Shown here: in pieces, positions 16,739 to 24,937 of the stretch
How positions within the stretch are numbered: the first letter of the stretch is position 1
Layout of the letters: every line of letters begins with the position of its first letter
DNA from: an uncultured beta proteobacterium
Lineage (GTDB): Bacteria; Pseudomonadota; Gammaproteobacteria; Burkholderiales; Burkholderiaceae_C
Length of the DNA: 33,508 bases
Reading direction: 5' to 3'
Assembly: GCA_903828665.1 (NCBI GenBank)
Contig: CAIKMZ010000132.1
Location: 1 to 33,508, forward strand
Made by a program: the position numbers and the translations under genes
Notes under the pieces: generated by a model
The model's database searches: none
What the model was told of the DNA's origin: nothing
The model's input: the letters and a program-made list of their open reading frames with translations, nothing else

Positions 16739-18345
16739 CCGACAAGAAAGCTTCAGACGCAGCCCCGAAAGCCGCAGCAGTCGTGTCCGGTGCACCGGTC
16801 AACGCCGCCTCTGCGATCAACCGGGAGGCCTTGCTCAGCCGTGCCAGGGCCGTTGCCCACGAAGAGCAAAAAGGTTCTCCTGGTTCGAGCGAGCATTTGT
16901 GGCCGGCACTTGCCCGGCAAGCACTGCAGGAACTGCGCGTGCATCAGATCGAGCTCGAAATGCAGAACGAGGAACTGCGTCGCAACCAGATGAAACTCGA
17001 CGCCGAGCGCGAGCGCTACTTCGACCTCTATGACCTCGCGCCGGTCGGCTATATCAGCGTCAGCGAGCAGGACTCGATCCTGGAGATCAACCTTGGCGCC
17101 GTCAAACTGCTCGGCAGCTCACGCCGGCAATTGCTCAGCCAGCGCTTCAGCCAGTTCATCGAGCGGCAGCACCAGGACAGCTACTACCTGGCCCGGAAGC
17201 AGCTTCTTGCCAGCCGCCAGACGCAGAGCTTCGACCTGCAGATGCTGGGCGAGCAGGGCCGGCCATTGTGGGTCAAGCTGATCGCCAGCGTGGTGCAAAA
17301 GGACGGCGGCGACGAAATCCGCATCGTGCTGAGCGACATTAGCGAGCGCAAGCAGGCGGAAATCGCGCTGGAGCAATCCGAGCGTGCGCTGCGCATCAGC
17401 GAAAGGCAGATGGAGATCGTGCAGCGCATCAGCGCCACCGGTTCCTAGACCTACAACCTCGCCACCGGCGAAATTTTCGGCTCGTCCGAAGGGATGCACA
17501 TCTTCGGCTTTCCGCCGGTGGCCGGCAGTTTACCGATCGGTCGCTTTGAAGCCTGCATTGCCGGGCAGGACCGGCAGCGGGTTCACGAAAGCCTCATGGC
17601 GCTGATCGCCGACGAAGGCGAATACGACCTCGAGTTCAGCGTCATGCCGGCCGACGGATCGGCGCAGCGGATTACCCACTCGATCGGGGTTCTGGAACGC
17701 GACGCGACGGGCAAACCGGCGCTCGTGCTGGGCTTTGTTCAGGACATCACCGAGCGCAAACGGATGGAGCAAAGCGTGCGGCAACTGGCCTTCTTCGACC
17801 CGCTGACGGCGCCGCCCAATCGCCGCCTGTTGCTCGATCGCCTGGGCCAAGCCAGCGCGGCCGCAGAGCGCAGTGATGTCTTCGGCGCGCTGCTGTACCT
17901 GGACCTGGATAATTTCAAGCCCCTCAATGACCGGTACGGGCACGATGCGGGAGACCTGCTGTTGCAGGTCGTCGCCCGCCGGCTCAAGGAGTGCGTTCGC
18001 GAAGTGGATACGGTGTCGCGCGTCGGGGGCGATGAATTCGTGGTGGTGCTGGCGGGCCTGGTTGCGGACCCGTCAGACGCGCGGGAGCGAGCCGGCATGA
18101 TTGCGGAGAAGGTCCGGCTGGCATTGGCCATGCCGTACCTTCTGGATATCCAGCAAAAAGGCACCGGCGCCAGCCGGGTCGCGCATGACTGCTCGGCCAG
18201 CATCGGCGTGGTGCTGTTCAGCAAGCAGCATCGAAACCTGGAGGGCATCGTGAAATGGGCAGATGCCGCGATGTACCGGTCCAAAGAAGACGGGGGCAAT
18301 CGCGTGACGTTCATGATCGAACGACGCACGCAGCAGCGGCCTTGA
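16735..18345 (+). pseudogene. PAS-PAS-GGDEF diguanylate cyclase interrupted by in-frame TAG
   Basis: One continuous frame encodes an N-terminal linker and coiled segment (HQIELEMQNEELRR), a first PAS domain (LYDLAPVGYISVSEQ to VLSDISERKQAE), a second PAS domain ending GFVQDITERKRMEQ, and a GGDEF domain. A TAG at 17446-17448 falls in ISATGS-stop-TYNL, where family members commonly have tryptophan (TGG). The GGDEF motif is intact at 18025-18039, with an inhibitory-site RxxD (REVD) five residues before it, but the usual LTGLPNR reads LTAPPNR. ATG 17494 could restart a PAS-fragment plus GGDEF protein of 283 residues. No membrane segments are seen. The frame also opens at ATG 16714. Confidence 0.82.
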
Positions 18346-18500
18346 ATGACCCGCACGACACGCAGCTTGCGGTCGCTGCCACTTTCTCCGGAACATCGCT
18401 GAGGCACCCATGGGGATTGATGCGGGATTGCCGATCAATTTAACGTCTGCTTGCATGCCACGCAGATTCCGGAGCCAATTGCTTATGCTCCCGGCAAGCA

Positions 18501-19232
18501 CTAGATTGGATGCGTGACTCTTCGCAGGAAGTCCTTGGTACGCTCGTGCTGCGGGTCACTCAGGACAGCGCGCGCCGGGCCTTGCTCGACGATGTGACCC
18601 CGGTCGATGAAGACAACGCGGTCCGCGACCTCGCGTGCAAAGCCCATCTCGTGCGTCACGACGATCATCGTCATGCCTTGATCGGCCAGCGCCCGCATGA
18701 CGGCCAAGACCTCGCCTACAAGTTCCGGGTCGAGGGCTGATGTCGGCTCATCAAACAGGATCGCGCGCGGTTGCATCGCCAGCGCCCGGGCAATGGCCAC
18801 CCGCTGCTGCTGACCACCGGAGAGGTTGCGAGGATAGGCATCCTCCTTGCCTGCCAGTCCGACCTGGGCAAGCAGATTGCGCGCTTTCAAAGCGGCCGCG
18901 TTTCGCGATTCGTGCTTGACGTAGATCGGGCCTTCCATCACATTTTCCAACGCCGTGCGGTGCGGGAAGAGGTTGAATCGCTGAAAGACCATCGCGACCC
19001 TTTCGCGAATGGCGATCATGTGGCGGCCGACCTGATCGACGCGCTGACCTTCAACCGTGATGTCGCCGCCGTCGTAGGTTTCCAGGCCGTTGACACATCG
19101 CAACAGCGTGGACTTGCCCGAACCCGAGGCGCCGATGACACACACGACCTCGCCCTGCGCGACATCAAGGGAGATGCCGTCAAGCACGAGATTGGTTCCA
19201 AAAGACTTGCTGATATTGCGTATCGAGATCAT
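18501..19232 (-). CDS. polar amino acid ABC transporter, ATP-binding protein (unit 1)
   Basis: A 243-residue ATPase of the GlnQ/HisP family. Walker A is GASGSGKST (34-42), the Q-loop is Gln84 in FQRFNLFPH, the signature is LSGGQ (137-141), Walker B is ILFDEP (158-163) and the switch histidine is His194. It overlaps the permease gene by four bases (ATGA) and is last in the order oxidoreductase, binding protein, permease, ATPase. It powers import through a single permease type. Its 3' end faces the GGDEF gene across a 155-base gap in which nothing was recognised. Confidence 0.95.
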   Translation of the reverse strand: MISIRNISKSFGTNLVLDGISLDVAQGEVVCVIGASGSGKSTLLRCVNGLETYDGGDITVEGQRVDQVGRHMIAIRERVAMVFQRFNLFPHRTALENVMEGPIYVKHESRNAAALKARNLLAQVGLAGKEDAYPRNLSGGQQQRVAIARALAMQPRAILFDEPTSALDPELVGEVLAVMRALADQGMTMIVVTHEMGFAREVADRVVFIDRGHIVEQGPARAVLSDPQHERTKDFLRRVTHPI

Positions 19233-19885
19233 GAGCGTCCAAACCTTTTCTCAAGCCGACCAACAACCATGATCAACGGTATGCACAGCAACAAGTAGAA
19301 CAGTGCAACCAGGGTAAACACCTCCGCGTTCTTGAAAGTCGAAGCTGCGATGACCTTGCTTTGGAAAGTGAGTTCGGTCACCGTGATGATCGATGCCTGT
19401 GACGTATCCTTGATCAGCATGATGCAGGTATTGCCGTATGGCGGAAGCGCAATCTTGAAGGCCTGGGGCAATACGACGCGCCATAGGGTCATGGCCTGGC
19501 TCATGCCGAGCGACTTTGCCGCCTCCACCTGTCCCGGGTCAACCGCTTCGATGCCGCCGCGAAAGACTTCGGCCATGTAACACGAGTAGGCAAAGCCAAG
19601 ACCGATGAAGCCGGCCTGGAAGGCCGTCATCTGGATGCCGACATCGGGCAATACGAAGTAGATAAAGAAGAGCTGCACCAGAATCGGAATGCCACGAATG
19701 GTGTTGATCAATGCCTTGGAGAACCCGGCAAGCGCCGGGACCCCGGAAACCCGCAACAGCGCCCATAGCAGGCCCAGCGCTGTGGCGACGATCAGACCGC
19801 AGACGAAGACCTCGATGGTTACCAGGGCCCCCTGGGCCAGGATCGGCACAAATTCAGCGATATCCTTCAATGCGAACGCGGTCAT
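19229..19885 (-). CDS. polar amino acid ABC transporter, permease (unit 1)
   Basis: A 218-residue HisM/GlnP-type permease with about five membrane helices. The opening [16 protein letters not shown], the [15 protein letters not shown] segment and the cytoplasmic coupling loop [20 protein letters not shown] (EAA motif) are diagnostic. It is the only permease of this unit, so it probably works as a homodimer. It lies 23 bases after the binding-protein gene and overlaps the ATPase start. Confidence 0.94.
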   Translation of the reverse strand: MTAFALKDIAEFVPILAQGALVTIEVFVCGLIVATALGLLWALLRVSGVPALAGFSKALINTIRGIPILVQLFFIYFVLPDVGIQMTAFQAGFIGLGFAYSCYMAEVFRGGIEAVDPGQVEAAKSLGMSQAMTLWRVVLPQAFKIALPPYGNTCIMLIKDTSQASIITVTELTFQSKVIAASTFKNAEVFTLVALFYLLLCIPLIMVVGRLEKRFGRS

Positions 19886-19908
19886 GGATCATTCCCTTGT
19901 TGGGCAGA

Positions 19909-20655
19909 TTACTTCAGATTCCAAGTGGCCAGGATTCGGTCAATGGTGCCATTGGCCTTGAACTTGGTCAGAGCCGCGTTGAGCTTGTCAAGCGTTGCCT
20001 TGTCGCCCTTGCGCACTGCCAGGCCAACGCTGCCGACCACCGCCGCCTTGTAGTTCTTTGCCAGCCTTGTTTCCGGGAACGCACCCTGGCTCAACTGATA
20101 GGCCACGATGGGGTAATCACCAAAACCTGCCTTGATGCGGCCCAGGTTGACATCGCGCATGATGTCAGGAATCGAGTCGTAGACCTTGACTTCCTTGAAC
20201 AGACCCGAAGCCTGAAGCGGCTTGATGTAGGCGGTGCCGATCTGCACGCCAACGATCTCACCCTTGAGGTCATCGTAGCTTTTGTAATCCTTGGTGTCCT
20301 TCGCTGCGACAAAGAGGCCGTCGCCGTAGGTGTAGATCGGGTCGCTGAAGTCGACCACCTCCTGGCGTGTCGGCGTGATGTACATCGCCGCGGCGATCAC
20401 GTCGATCTTGTTGGACTGGAGCGACGCGATCAATGCGCTGAAGGCCATCGCATTCACGTCTGCCGTGAAACCCTGGTCCTTGCCGATCTCCTTGATCAGA
20501 TCGACCATCACGCCGGAAATCTGATTGGTCTTGGTATCGAGGAAAGTGAATGGAACCCCGGTCGGGGTGGAGCCGATGCGCAGGGTCGTTTGAGCGCTCG
20601 CGAGCGAGCCAACGAATACCAGGCACAAGGCGAACAAGCGAAATAGTCTCGACAT
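19909..20655 (-). CDS. periplasmic amino acid-binding protein (unit 1)
   Basis: A 248-residue family 3 solute-binding protein. The signal peptide runs to about residue 21 (ASA, before QTTLRIG). IGSTPTGVPFTFLDTKTNQI, GVMVDLIKEIGKDQGF and FSDPIYTYGDGLFV are typical of the amino-acid-binding fold. The ATG at 20655 is chosen because AAGGAA lies six bases upstream; the TTG at 20670 overlaps that site. The ligand is not predictable by eye, but the partner FAD enzyme suggests an amine-bearing compound. Confidence 0.92.
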   Translation of the reverse strand: MSRLFRLFALCLVFVGSLASAQTTLRIGSTPTGVPFTFLDTKTNQISGVMVDLIKEIGKDQGFTADVNAMAFSALIASLQSNKIDVIAAAMYITPTRQEVVDFSDPIYTYGDGLFVAAKDTKDYKSYDDLKGEIVGVQIGTAYIKPLQASGLFKEVKVYDSIPDIMRDVNLGRIKAGFGDYPIVAYQLSQGAFPETRLAKNYKAAVVGSVGLAVRKGDKATLDKLNAALTKFKANGTIDRILATWNLK

Positions 20656-20715
20656 GATGTTTCCTTTCAAGGGTAAAGCGGGGGGACTGAAAAAAAGGTG
20701 CGGGCCGCGATGCGC

Positions 20716-21999
20716 CTATGCGGCTTCCATCTCATCGCGAACACGGTAGTAGCTTACCAACACCCGGGCCACAAGCCGGGTGAAAGGGTAACCCACGATC
20801 GGGTGCATCGAGGTCACGGGAAAAGGGATGTCCTTTGCGGGGACACCCGAGGCCAGATCGGCCAGCAGTCGACCCAGCAGAGTCGCCATGCCCACGCCTC
20901 GACCGTTGTAGCCCATCGCGGCCCACAAGCCCTTGTCAAGTTGATTGAGGTGTGGAACATGGTCTTGGGTCATCGCCACCCGTCCGGCCCAATGAAACTC
21001 GAACGGCGTGCTGCTGAGCTGCGGGAAGAGCCGGTTGACCGCGTTGCGGACATAGTTGTCGTCGGCGGCGCCCAGGTCCTCGCGGTACGGCGCGCGTCCA
21101 CCCATGATCAACCGACCGTGAGCGTCGCGCCGGAAGTACCACAACAGCCGGCGGGTGTCGGAAGCAGCGTGCCCTTCGGCGAGGATGCTCTTGCCCAGTG
21201 CGTCCGGAATTGGAACGGTGGCGGCCTGGTAGCTCATCATGGGAACGACGGTCTTGGCGAGTCCTGGCCAGAGCCCGTCGGTGTAGCCGTTGGTCGCAAT
21301 CAGCACCTGGTCTGCGTCAATTGAACCTTGCGGAGTCGACACTCGCCACTTTGTGCCCTGTTTGCTCAAGGATAGAGCCGGCGATTCGACGTGAATCTCG
21401 GCGCCAACCCGTTGGGCGGCCGAAGCAAGGCCGCGCACATACGACATCGGCTGGACATGACCGGCACGGCGATCTTCCCAGCCGCCAAGATAATGATCAG
21501 TCCCAAGCAGCTGCGCCATCCTCGATCGATCAACCGGGGTTACGTCAGCGCCGCGGCGCTTCCAGCTGTCGCAACGCCGCAAGGCCAGAGCGAGGGACTT
21601 TGCCGAGTAGGCAGGTTGAAGCCATCCCTTGCGCTGGGCGTCACACGAAATGCCGTGCCGCTCGATCAGGCCGAATACCTCATCGCCCACGCCACCGGCT
21701 GCATCAACCATGCGAGGGCCGAGTTCCGGTCCGAACATGGCTTCAAGTTCGTCCGGGTCATATTTCAGGCCCGGTATCACTTGGCCCCCGGTTCGGCCTG
21801 AGGCGCCCCACCCGACGGTCCTGGCTTCCAGAACTCGGACCCGCTGGCCGCGCTGCGCCAATGCCAGCGCCGCGGCGCAGCCGGTAAACCCGGCGCCAAT
21901 AATCACCACATCGGCCGATACTGCGCCGTGCAACGCTTGTGCCTGCACATCGGGCACTGCGGTATTGGCCCAAAGGCATGAGCTGGTTGATTCGGACAT
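20716..21999 (-). CDS. FAD-dependent amine oxidoreductase (PuuB/DAO family)
   Basis: A 427-residue DAO-family flavoenzyme, related to gamma-glutamylputrescine oxidase and glycine/D-amino acid oxidases. The dinucleotide fold has GAGFTG (35-40) and Glu58, followed by GWGASGRTGGQVIPG, which fits a flavin-contact loop. Late blocks are MGGRAPYREDLG, WAGRVAMTQDHVPH and GYNGRGVGMATLLG. It should oxidise a C-N bond to an imine and transfer electrons to oxygen or a quinone. The ATG at 21999 has GGAG about six bases upstream. It is first in the minus-strand operon, 60 bases before the binding-protein gene, and divergent from the XRE-cupin regulator. Confidence 0.9.
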   Translation of the reverse strand: MSESTSSCLWANTAVPDVQAQALHGAVSADVVIIGAGFTGCAAALALAQRGQRVRVLEARTVGWGASGRTGGQVIPGLKYDPDELEAMFGPELGPRMVDAAGGVGDEVFGLIERHGISCDAQRKGWLQPAYSAKSLALALRRCDSWKRRGADVTPVDRSRMAQLLGTDHYLGGWEDRRAGHVQPMSYVRGLASAAQRVGAEIHVESPALSLSKQGTKWRVSTPQGSIDADQVLIATNGYTDGLWPGLAKTVVPMMSYQAATVPIPDALGKSILAEGHAASDTRRLLWYFRRDAHGRLIMGGRAPYREDLGAADDNYVRNAVNRLFPQLSSTPFEFHWAGRVAMTQDHVPHLNQLDKGLWAAMGYNGRGVGMATLLGRLLADLASGVPAKDIPFPVTSMHPIVGYPFTRLVARVLVSYYRVRDEMEAA

Positions 22000-22031
22000 T
22001 CGCGCTCCAATTTCAATTGACCACACAAAAA

Positions 22032-22046
22032 TTCAATTAGATTGAA
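22032..22046. promoter_or_regulatory. palindromic operator candidate in divergent promoter region
   Basis: A perfect inverted repeat TTCAAT-TAG-ATTGAA lies in the AT-rich gap between the flavoenzyme and the XRE-cupin gene. It covers most of the -35 element of the rightward promoter. A shorter TCAATTGA palindrome lies at 22013-22020, close to the flavoenzyme start. Binding by the adjacent regulator is inferred. Confidence 0.55.
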
Positions 22047-22070
22047 AATTACATTAATTTATTTCATAAT
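22042..22070 (+). promoter_or_regulatory. sigma-70-like promoter for the XRE-cupin regulator
   Basis: TTGAAA (22042-22047) and CATAAT (22065-22070) are separated by exactly 17 bases in an AT-rich tract. The predicted transcript start near 22077 leaves only about 5 bases before ATG 22082 but about 68 before ATG 22145, which favours the latter as start codon. Confidence 0.55.
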
Positions 22071-22144
22071 ACCCATCGGATATGGCGGTGTCAATAAGGA
22101 TTGACCCAAGACTCACCGGACCAAGACATCAAGGCTTGAACGAA

Positions 22145-22738
22145 ATGAAGAAACTCTTTGAGGCACCGACTGATACCCAGAAATCGGGGCTTGGGCTTCA
22201 GATTCGACAACGCCGGCGCATCAAGGATTTCACACTGGCTGAACTGTCAGAGAAGTCCGGGCTGTCGGTTGGTTTGTTGAGTCAGATCGAACGCGGCATC
22301 TCCTCACCGTCCCTGAAATCGATGACGCAAATCTGCTCGGCCCTGGGCATTCCGGTGAGTTGGCTGTTTGACAGCGGTTCGGCGGAGAACCCGGCCGAAA
22401 AGGGCTTGGTGGTGCGGCGCAGCTCTCGAAAGCGTCTTGATCTTGGAACGTATGGCGTGACCAAGGAACTGCTTTCGCCCGATCTGGGAGGGGAAATGCA
22501 GATCTACCTTGTCACGATCCGTCCAGGCGGGCATTCGGGCCCCGAGACCTATACGCACCGTGGTGAAGAAGGCGGGCTGGTGCTGACAGGTGCGCTGGAA
22601 CTCACGGTTGATGATCGGATCGTCGTCCTGTATGAGGGTGATTCGTTTCGCTTCAGCAGTTCGCTGCCACACCGTTTCGCCAATGCTGCGGATACCCAAT
22701 CCAGTGTCGTGTGGGCAAATTCGCTTGGCTTCTACTGA
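22145..22738 (+). CDS. XRE-family regulator with C-terminal cupin domain (PuuR-like)
   Basis: A 197-residue regulator. The helix-turn-helix spans about 17-75 (LGLQIRQRRRIKDFTLAELS, then SVGLLSQIERGISSPSL). A cupin sensor domain lies at about 115-190 (IRPGGHSGPETYTHRGEEGG and YEGDSFRFSSSLPHRFAN). This layout is shared with PuuR and many repressors of amine and amino-acid catabolism. It is divergent from the flavoenzyme and transporter operon and likely controls it and itself. An in-frame ATG at 22082 would add 21 residues; the promoter position and family length favour 22145. Confidence 0.88.
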   Translation: MKKLFEAPTDTQKSGLGLQIRQRRRIKDFTLAELSEKSGLSVGLLSQIERGISSPSLKSMTQICSALGIPVSWLFDSGSAENPAEKGLVVRRSSRKRLDLGTYGVTKELLSPDLGGEMQIYLVTIRPGGHSGPETYTHRGEEGGLVLTGALELTVDDRIVVLYEGDSFRFSSSLPHRFANAADTQSSVVWANSLGFY

Positions 22739-22862
22739 ACCTGAGGGCTTTGGCCTTGCGCGATTGACGCGCTTGCCGGCCGCAACTTGACAGGGAAGAC
22801 CGCGGCTTCGAACTGGGTAGACTGGGACCATCTCGGAAACGAATCACACAGAGGGTAACTGC

Positions 22863-23207
22863 ATGATCCAACGCATGGAAATCGGCGCACGGATGTCCGA
22901 GGTGGCTGTGCACAATGGCACGATCTATTTGGCCGGGCAGGTCGCGAGTGACGCCAGAGCAGACATTCAGGGCCAAACCCGGCAGATTCTTGCCGAAATC
23001 GACACATGGCTGGCCCGTGCCGGCAGCGACAAGAGCAAGATTCTGATGGCACAGATCTTTCTAACCGACCTGGCCGACTTCGCGGGCATGAACGAGGTTT
23101 GGGATGCTTGGGTTGTGCCCGGCCAGACACCACCGCGTGCAACCGTGCAGGCCGCGCTTGCCAAGCCGGGCTGGAAAATTGAGGTGGTCGTCACGGCGGC
23201 CGTGTGA
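22863..23207 (+). CDS. RidA-family imine deaminase
   Basis: A 114-residue YjgF/YER057c/UK114-fold protein. The N-terminus RMEIGARMSEVAVHNGTIYLAGQV belongs, by recollection, to a Rid subgroup often found next to D-amino acid dehydrogenases. Arg92 in PPRATV and Glu107 in KIEVVV match the family's active-site pair. RidA proteins hydrolyse reactive imines or enamines to ketones and ammonia, which is what an amine-oxidising flavoenzyme would release. GAGGG lies about seven bases before the ATG. It starts 124 bases after the regulator on the same strand. Confidence 0.9.
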   Translation: MIQRMEIGARMSEVAVHNGTIYLAGQVASDARADIQGQTRQILAEIDTWLARAGSDKSKILMAQIFLTDLADFAGMNEVWDAWVVPGQTPPRATVQAALAKPGWKIEVVVTAAV

Positions 23208-23329
23208 ACCACTTGGGTCGAATTCGCCCTCAATCCCCCATCGCGATCACCTGAGCGTTGATCTCCCTTATAGCGGTCAAGACCCCAACAACTCCCGCAC
23301 CAGAACTGCCGCCAAATCCGATCGGGTGC

Positions 23330-23349
23330 GTTGGCGCGATGTTGGCGCG
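23330..23349. repeat. direct repeat GTTGGCGCG x2, 11-bp period
   Basis: GTTGGCGCG occurs at 23330-23338 and again at 23341-23349, with AT between. The 11-base period places both copies on the same face of the helix. It lies upstream of the two AT-rich palindromes that precede the Lrp-family gene. The rest of the gap from 23208 shows nothing recognisable. Confidence 0.45.
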
Positions 23350-23374
23350 TCTAGGTGTAAACACTCATATGCGC

Positions 23375-23392
23375 CTATTTTTTCCAAAATAG
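23375..23392. promoter_or_regulatory. palindrome, distal operator candidate of Lrp-family gene
   Basis: A perfect inverted repeat CTATTTT-TTCC-AAAATAG lies 65 bases upstream of the Lrp-family start. It shares the TATTTT/AAAATA core with the proximal palindrome; the centres are about 35 bases apart. Its T-rich, A-rich arms fit Lrp/AsnC-type sites, which are usually multiple and phased. Confidence 0.5.
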
Positions 23393-23405
23393 AATTTGTG
23401 CTGCA

Positions 23406-23432
23406 CTAATATTTTCATTTGGAAAATATTAG
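23406..23432. promoter_or_regulatory. 27-bp perfect palindrome, proximal operator candidate of Lrp-family gene
   Basis: Eleven-base arms CTAATATTTTC and GAAAATATTAG are perfectly complementary around ATTTG. The site ends 24 bases before the regulator ATG and should overlap its promoter, consistent with autoregulation. Such a long perfect AT-rich palindrome is striking in this high-GC sequence. Confidence 0.65.
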
Positions 23433-23456
23433 ACTGATATTTTTACCTATTAGCCG

Positions 23457-23984
23457 ATGCGCGAATTTCTTGATCCAACCGATCGCCGCTTGGCCAAGTT
23501 GCTTTCCAGTGATGGGCAGGACGGGGTCAACCAGCTGGCAGACAAGCTGCGCGTCAGTGCGCCGACGGTGCGGGCTCGCCTACGATCCCTGGTCGAAAAG
23601 AACATCCTCAAAGTGGTCGGCCTGCTCAATCTGTCGGAGCGGCCGGAACTGATTGCCGCCATCGTCTGCATCAATGCCAACGCGCAGGGACACCTTGACG
23701 ACCTCATGAAGGACATCGCCAATCTGCCGTTCGTGACTTCCGTCAGCATCGTGACCGGGCGTTTCGACCTGATCGTGGAGGTGTTGGTGGATGGCGATGT
23801 CCAAGATTTGTACCGTTTCACGAGCGAACTCCTTCCCCGCGTTGCGGCGCCCGGGGTCATCAGCCGCAGCGAGGCGTTCGTCGTCATGAAGTCGCATGAA
23901 AAATGGGTCCCTCTGCCGCGCGGCTGCTGGGAGAGCAGTGCGGATGGCGCCACGGATGCCAGCATCGCAAACCCGCCCCGCTAA
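23457..23984 (+). CDS. Lrp/AsnC-family transcriptional regulator
   Basis: A 175-residue regulator. The DNA-binding helix-turn-helix is at about 24-45 (VNQLADKLRVSAPTVRARLR), and the RAM/AsnC effector domain at about 66-148 includes TGRFDLIVEV. Members bind amino acids and form octamers or hexadecamers that wrap DNA. It precedes a six-gene run for uptake and oxidation of an amino acid on the same strand and likely controls it. No ribosome site is visible before the ATG, so it may be leaderless or weakly translated. The C-terminal 25 residues lie outside the family fold. Confidence 0.9.
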   Translation: MREFLDPTDRRLAKLLSSDGQDGVNQLADKLRVSAPTVRARLRSLVEKNILKVVGLLNLSERPELIAAIVCINANAQGHLDDLMKDIANLPFVTSVSIVTGRFDLIVEVLVDGDVQDLYRFTSELLPRVAAPGVISRSEAFVVMKSHEKWVPLPRGCWESSADGATDASIANPPR

Positions 23985-24006
23985 AGGGCGGACGACTGTT
24001 TTCTAT

Positions 24007-24027
24007 CCTGGAAGGTTTTCTTCCAGG
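24007..24027 (+). promoter_or_regulatory. stem-loop in the leader of the second transporter operon
   Basis: A perfect 8-bp stem CCTGGAAG/CTTCCAGG with loop GTTTT lies between the regulator stop and the binding-protein start, 10 bases before the GAGGAG ribosome site. No T-tract follows, so it is not a classical terminator; it may be an mRNA stabiliser or a protein-binding palindrome. Confidence 0.45.
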
Positions 24028-24050
24028 GAGATCATTAGAGGAGAACGTAA

Positions 24051-24854
24051 ATGATGAAGAAGTGGAATTTCTTGCCCGCGATATTGCTTTGCGGCCTGGG
24101 CTACCTGGCTATCGCAGCAAGCGCCCACGCGTCCACGCTTGACGATATCCAGAAGCGCGGCGAGTTGCGGATTGCGGTCCAGACACAAGGGCCTCCCTTT
24201 TCAATGGTCGACAAGAACGGCGAGCGCACCGGCAGTTCGGTGGAACTGGCCAAGCTGATGGCCAAGGAGATGGGCGTCAAAGTTGTCTTTCTTGATCTTG
24301 ACTGGGATGGTTTACTGCCGGCGCTCATTTCCGGCAAGGCCGATTTGCTCGCGGCCGACATGACGCCCACCCTGGCGCGCGCAACCAAGGTCGCGTTCAC
24401 CAAGCCGTTCATGTACATCGGACCTGTCGTTGCGACCAAGGAAGGCAGCAAGTTCACCTCCCTGAACGCCTGCAAGGCGCCAGGCACAAGAATCGCCGTT
24501 CTGTTTGGCAGCACCGGTGAAAAGCTGGCCAAGACCGTCTTCGAAAAAGGCCAGATCAAGAGCTACAAGGGCGGCGGAACATTGCTGTTGGACGCTGTGA
24601 AGACCGGACAGGCCGACTGCCTGCTCAACGACAGTTCGGCCGTGGCCGGACAAGCCGCCGGGTATCCCAAGGGGACGTTCAGGGTAATGCCGGAACTGCT
24701 GGCCAAGGAGCCCCTGGCTTACGCGACGCGCTACGACTCGCTGGACCTTCTGACGTGGATGAATCTGTTCATCGATCAGACCACACTGGACGGTCGACTT
24801 CAGCAGAATCTGGACTACTGGGTCAATTCGACCAAATGGAAAGAGACGCACTGA
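24051..24854 (+). CDS. periplasmic amino acid-binding protein (unit 2)
   Basis: A 267-residue family 3 solute-binding protein. The signal peptide ends at about residue 27 (AHA). Typical blocks are RGELRIAVQTQGPPFSMVDK, VELAKLMAKEMGVKVVFLD, DLLAADMTPTLARATKVAFT and a domain-linking VLFGSTGEKLAKTVF. Cysteines in NACKAP and ADCLLN may pair. GAGGAG lies seven bases before the ATG; a second ATG follows directly. It differs clearly from the unit 1 binding protein, so the two systems probably take different ligands. Confidence 0.92.
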   Translation: MMKKWNFLPAILLCGLGYLAIAASAHASTLDDIQKRGELRIAVQTQGPPFSMVDKNGERTGSSVELAKLMAKEMGVKVVFLDLDWDGLLPALISGKADLLAADMTPTLARATKVAFTKPFMYIGPVVATKEGSKFTSLNACKAPGTRIAVLFGSTGEKLAKTVFEKGQIKSYKGGGTLLLDAVKTGQADCLLNDSSAVAGQAAGYPKGTFRVMPELLAKEPLAYATRYDSLDLLTWMNLFIDQTTLDGRLQQNLDYWVNSTKWKETH

Positions 24855-24937
24855 GCGCCTGATCTGACCGCAGGTCCGGCATGGTTTGCGCCGTGCCGGA
24901 CCCGGTGCACCGTATTCATCCAACCCTTGGTTCGCGA

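Noticed and set aside
22000-22026. TTG start for the flavoenzyme giving IEIGARMSE, resembling the RidA start MEIGARMSE
   Set aside because: GGAG at ideal distance supports ATG 21999; the likeness to the RidA N-terminus is probably chance, because that motif belongs to the Rid family.
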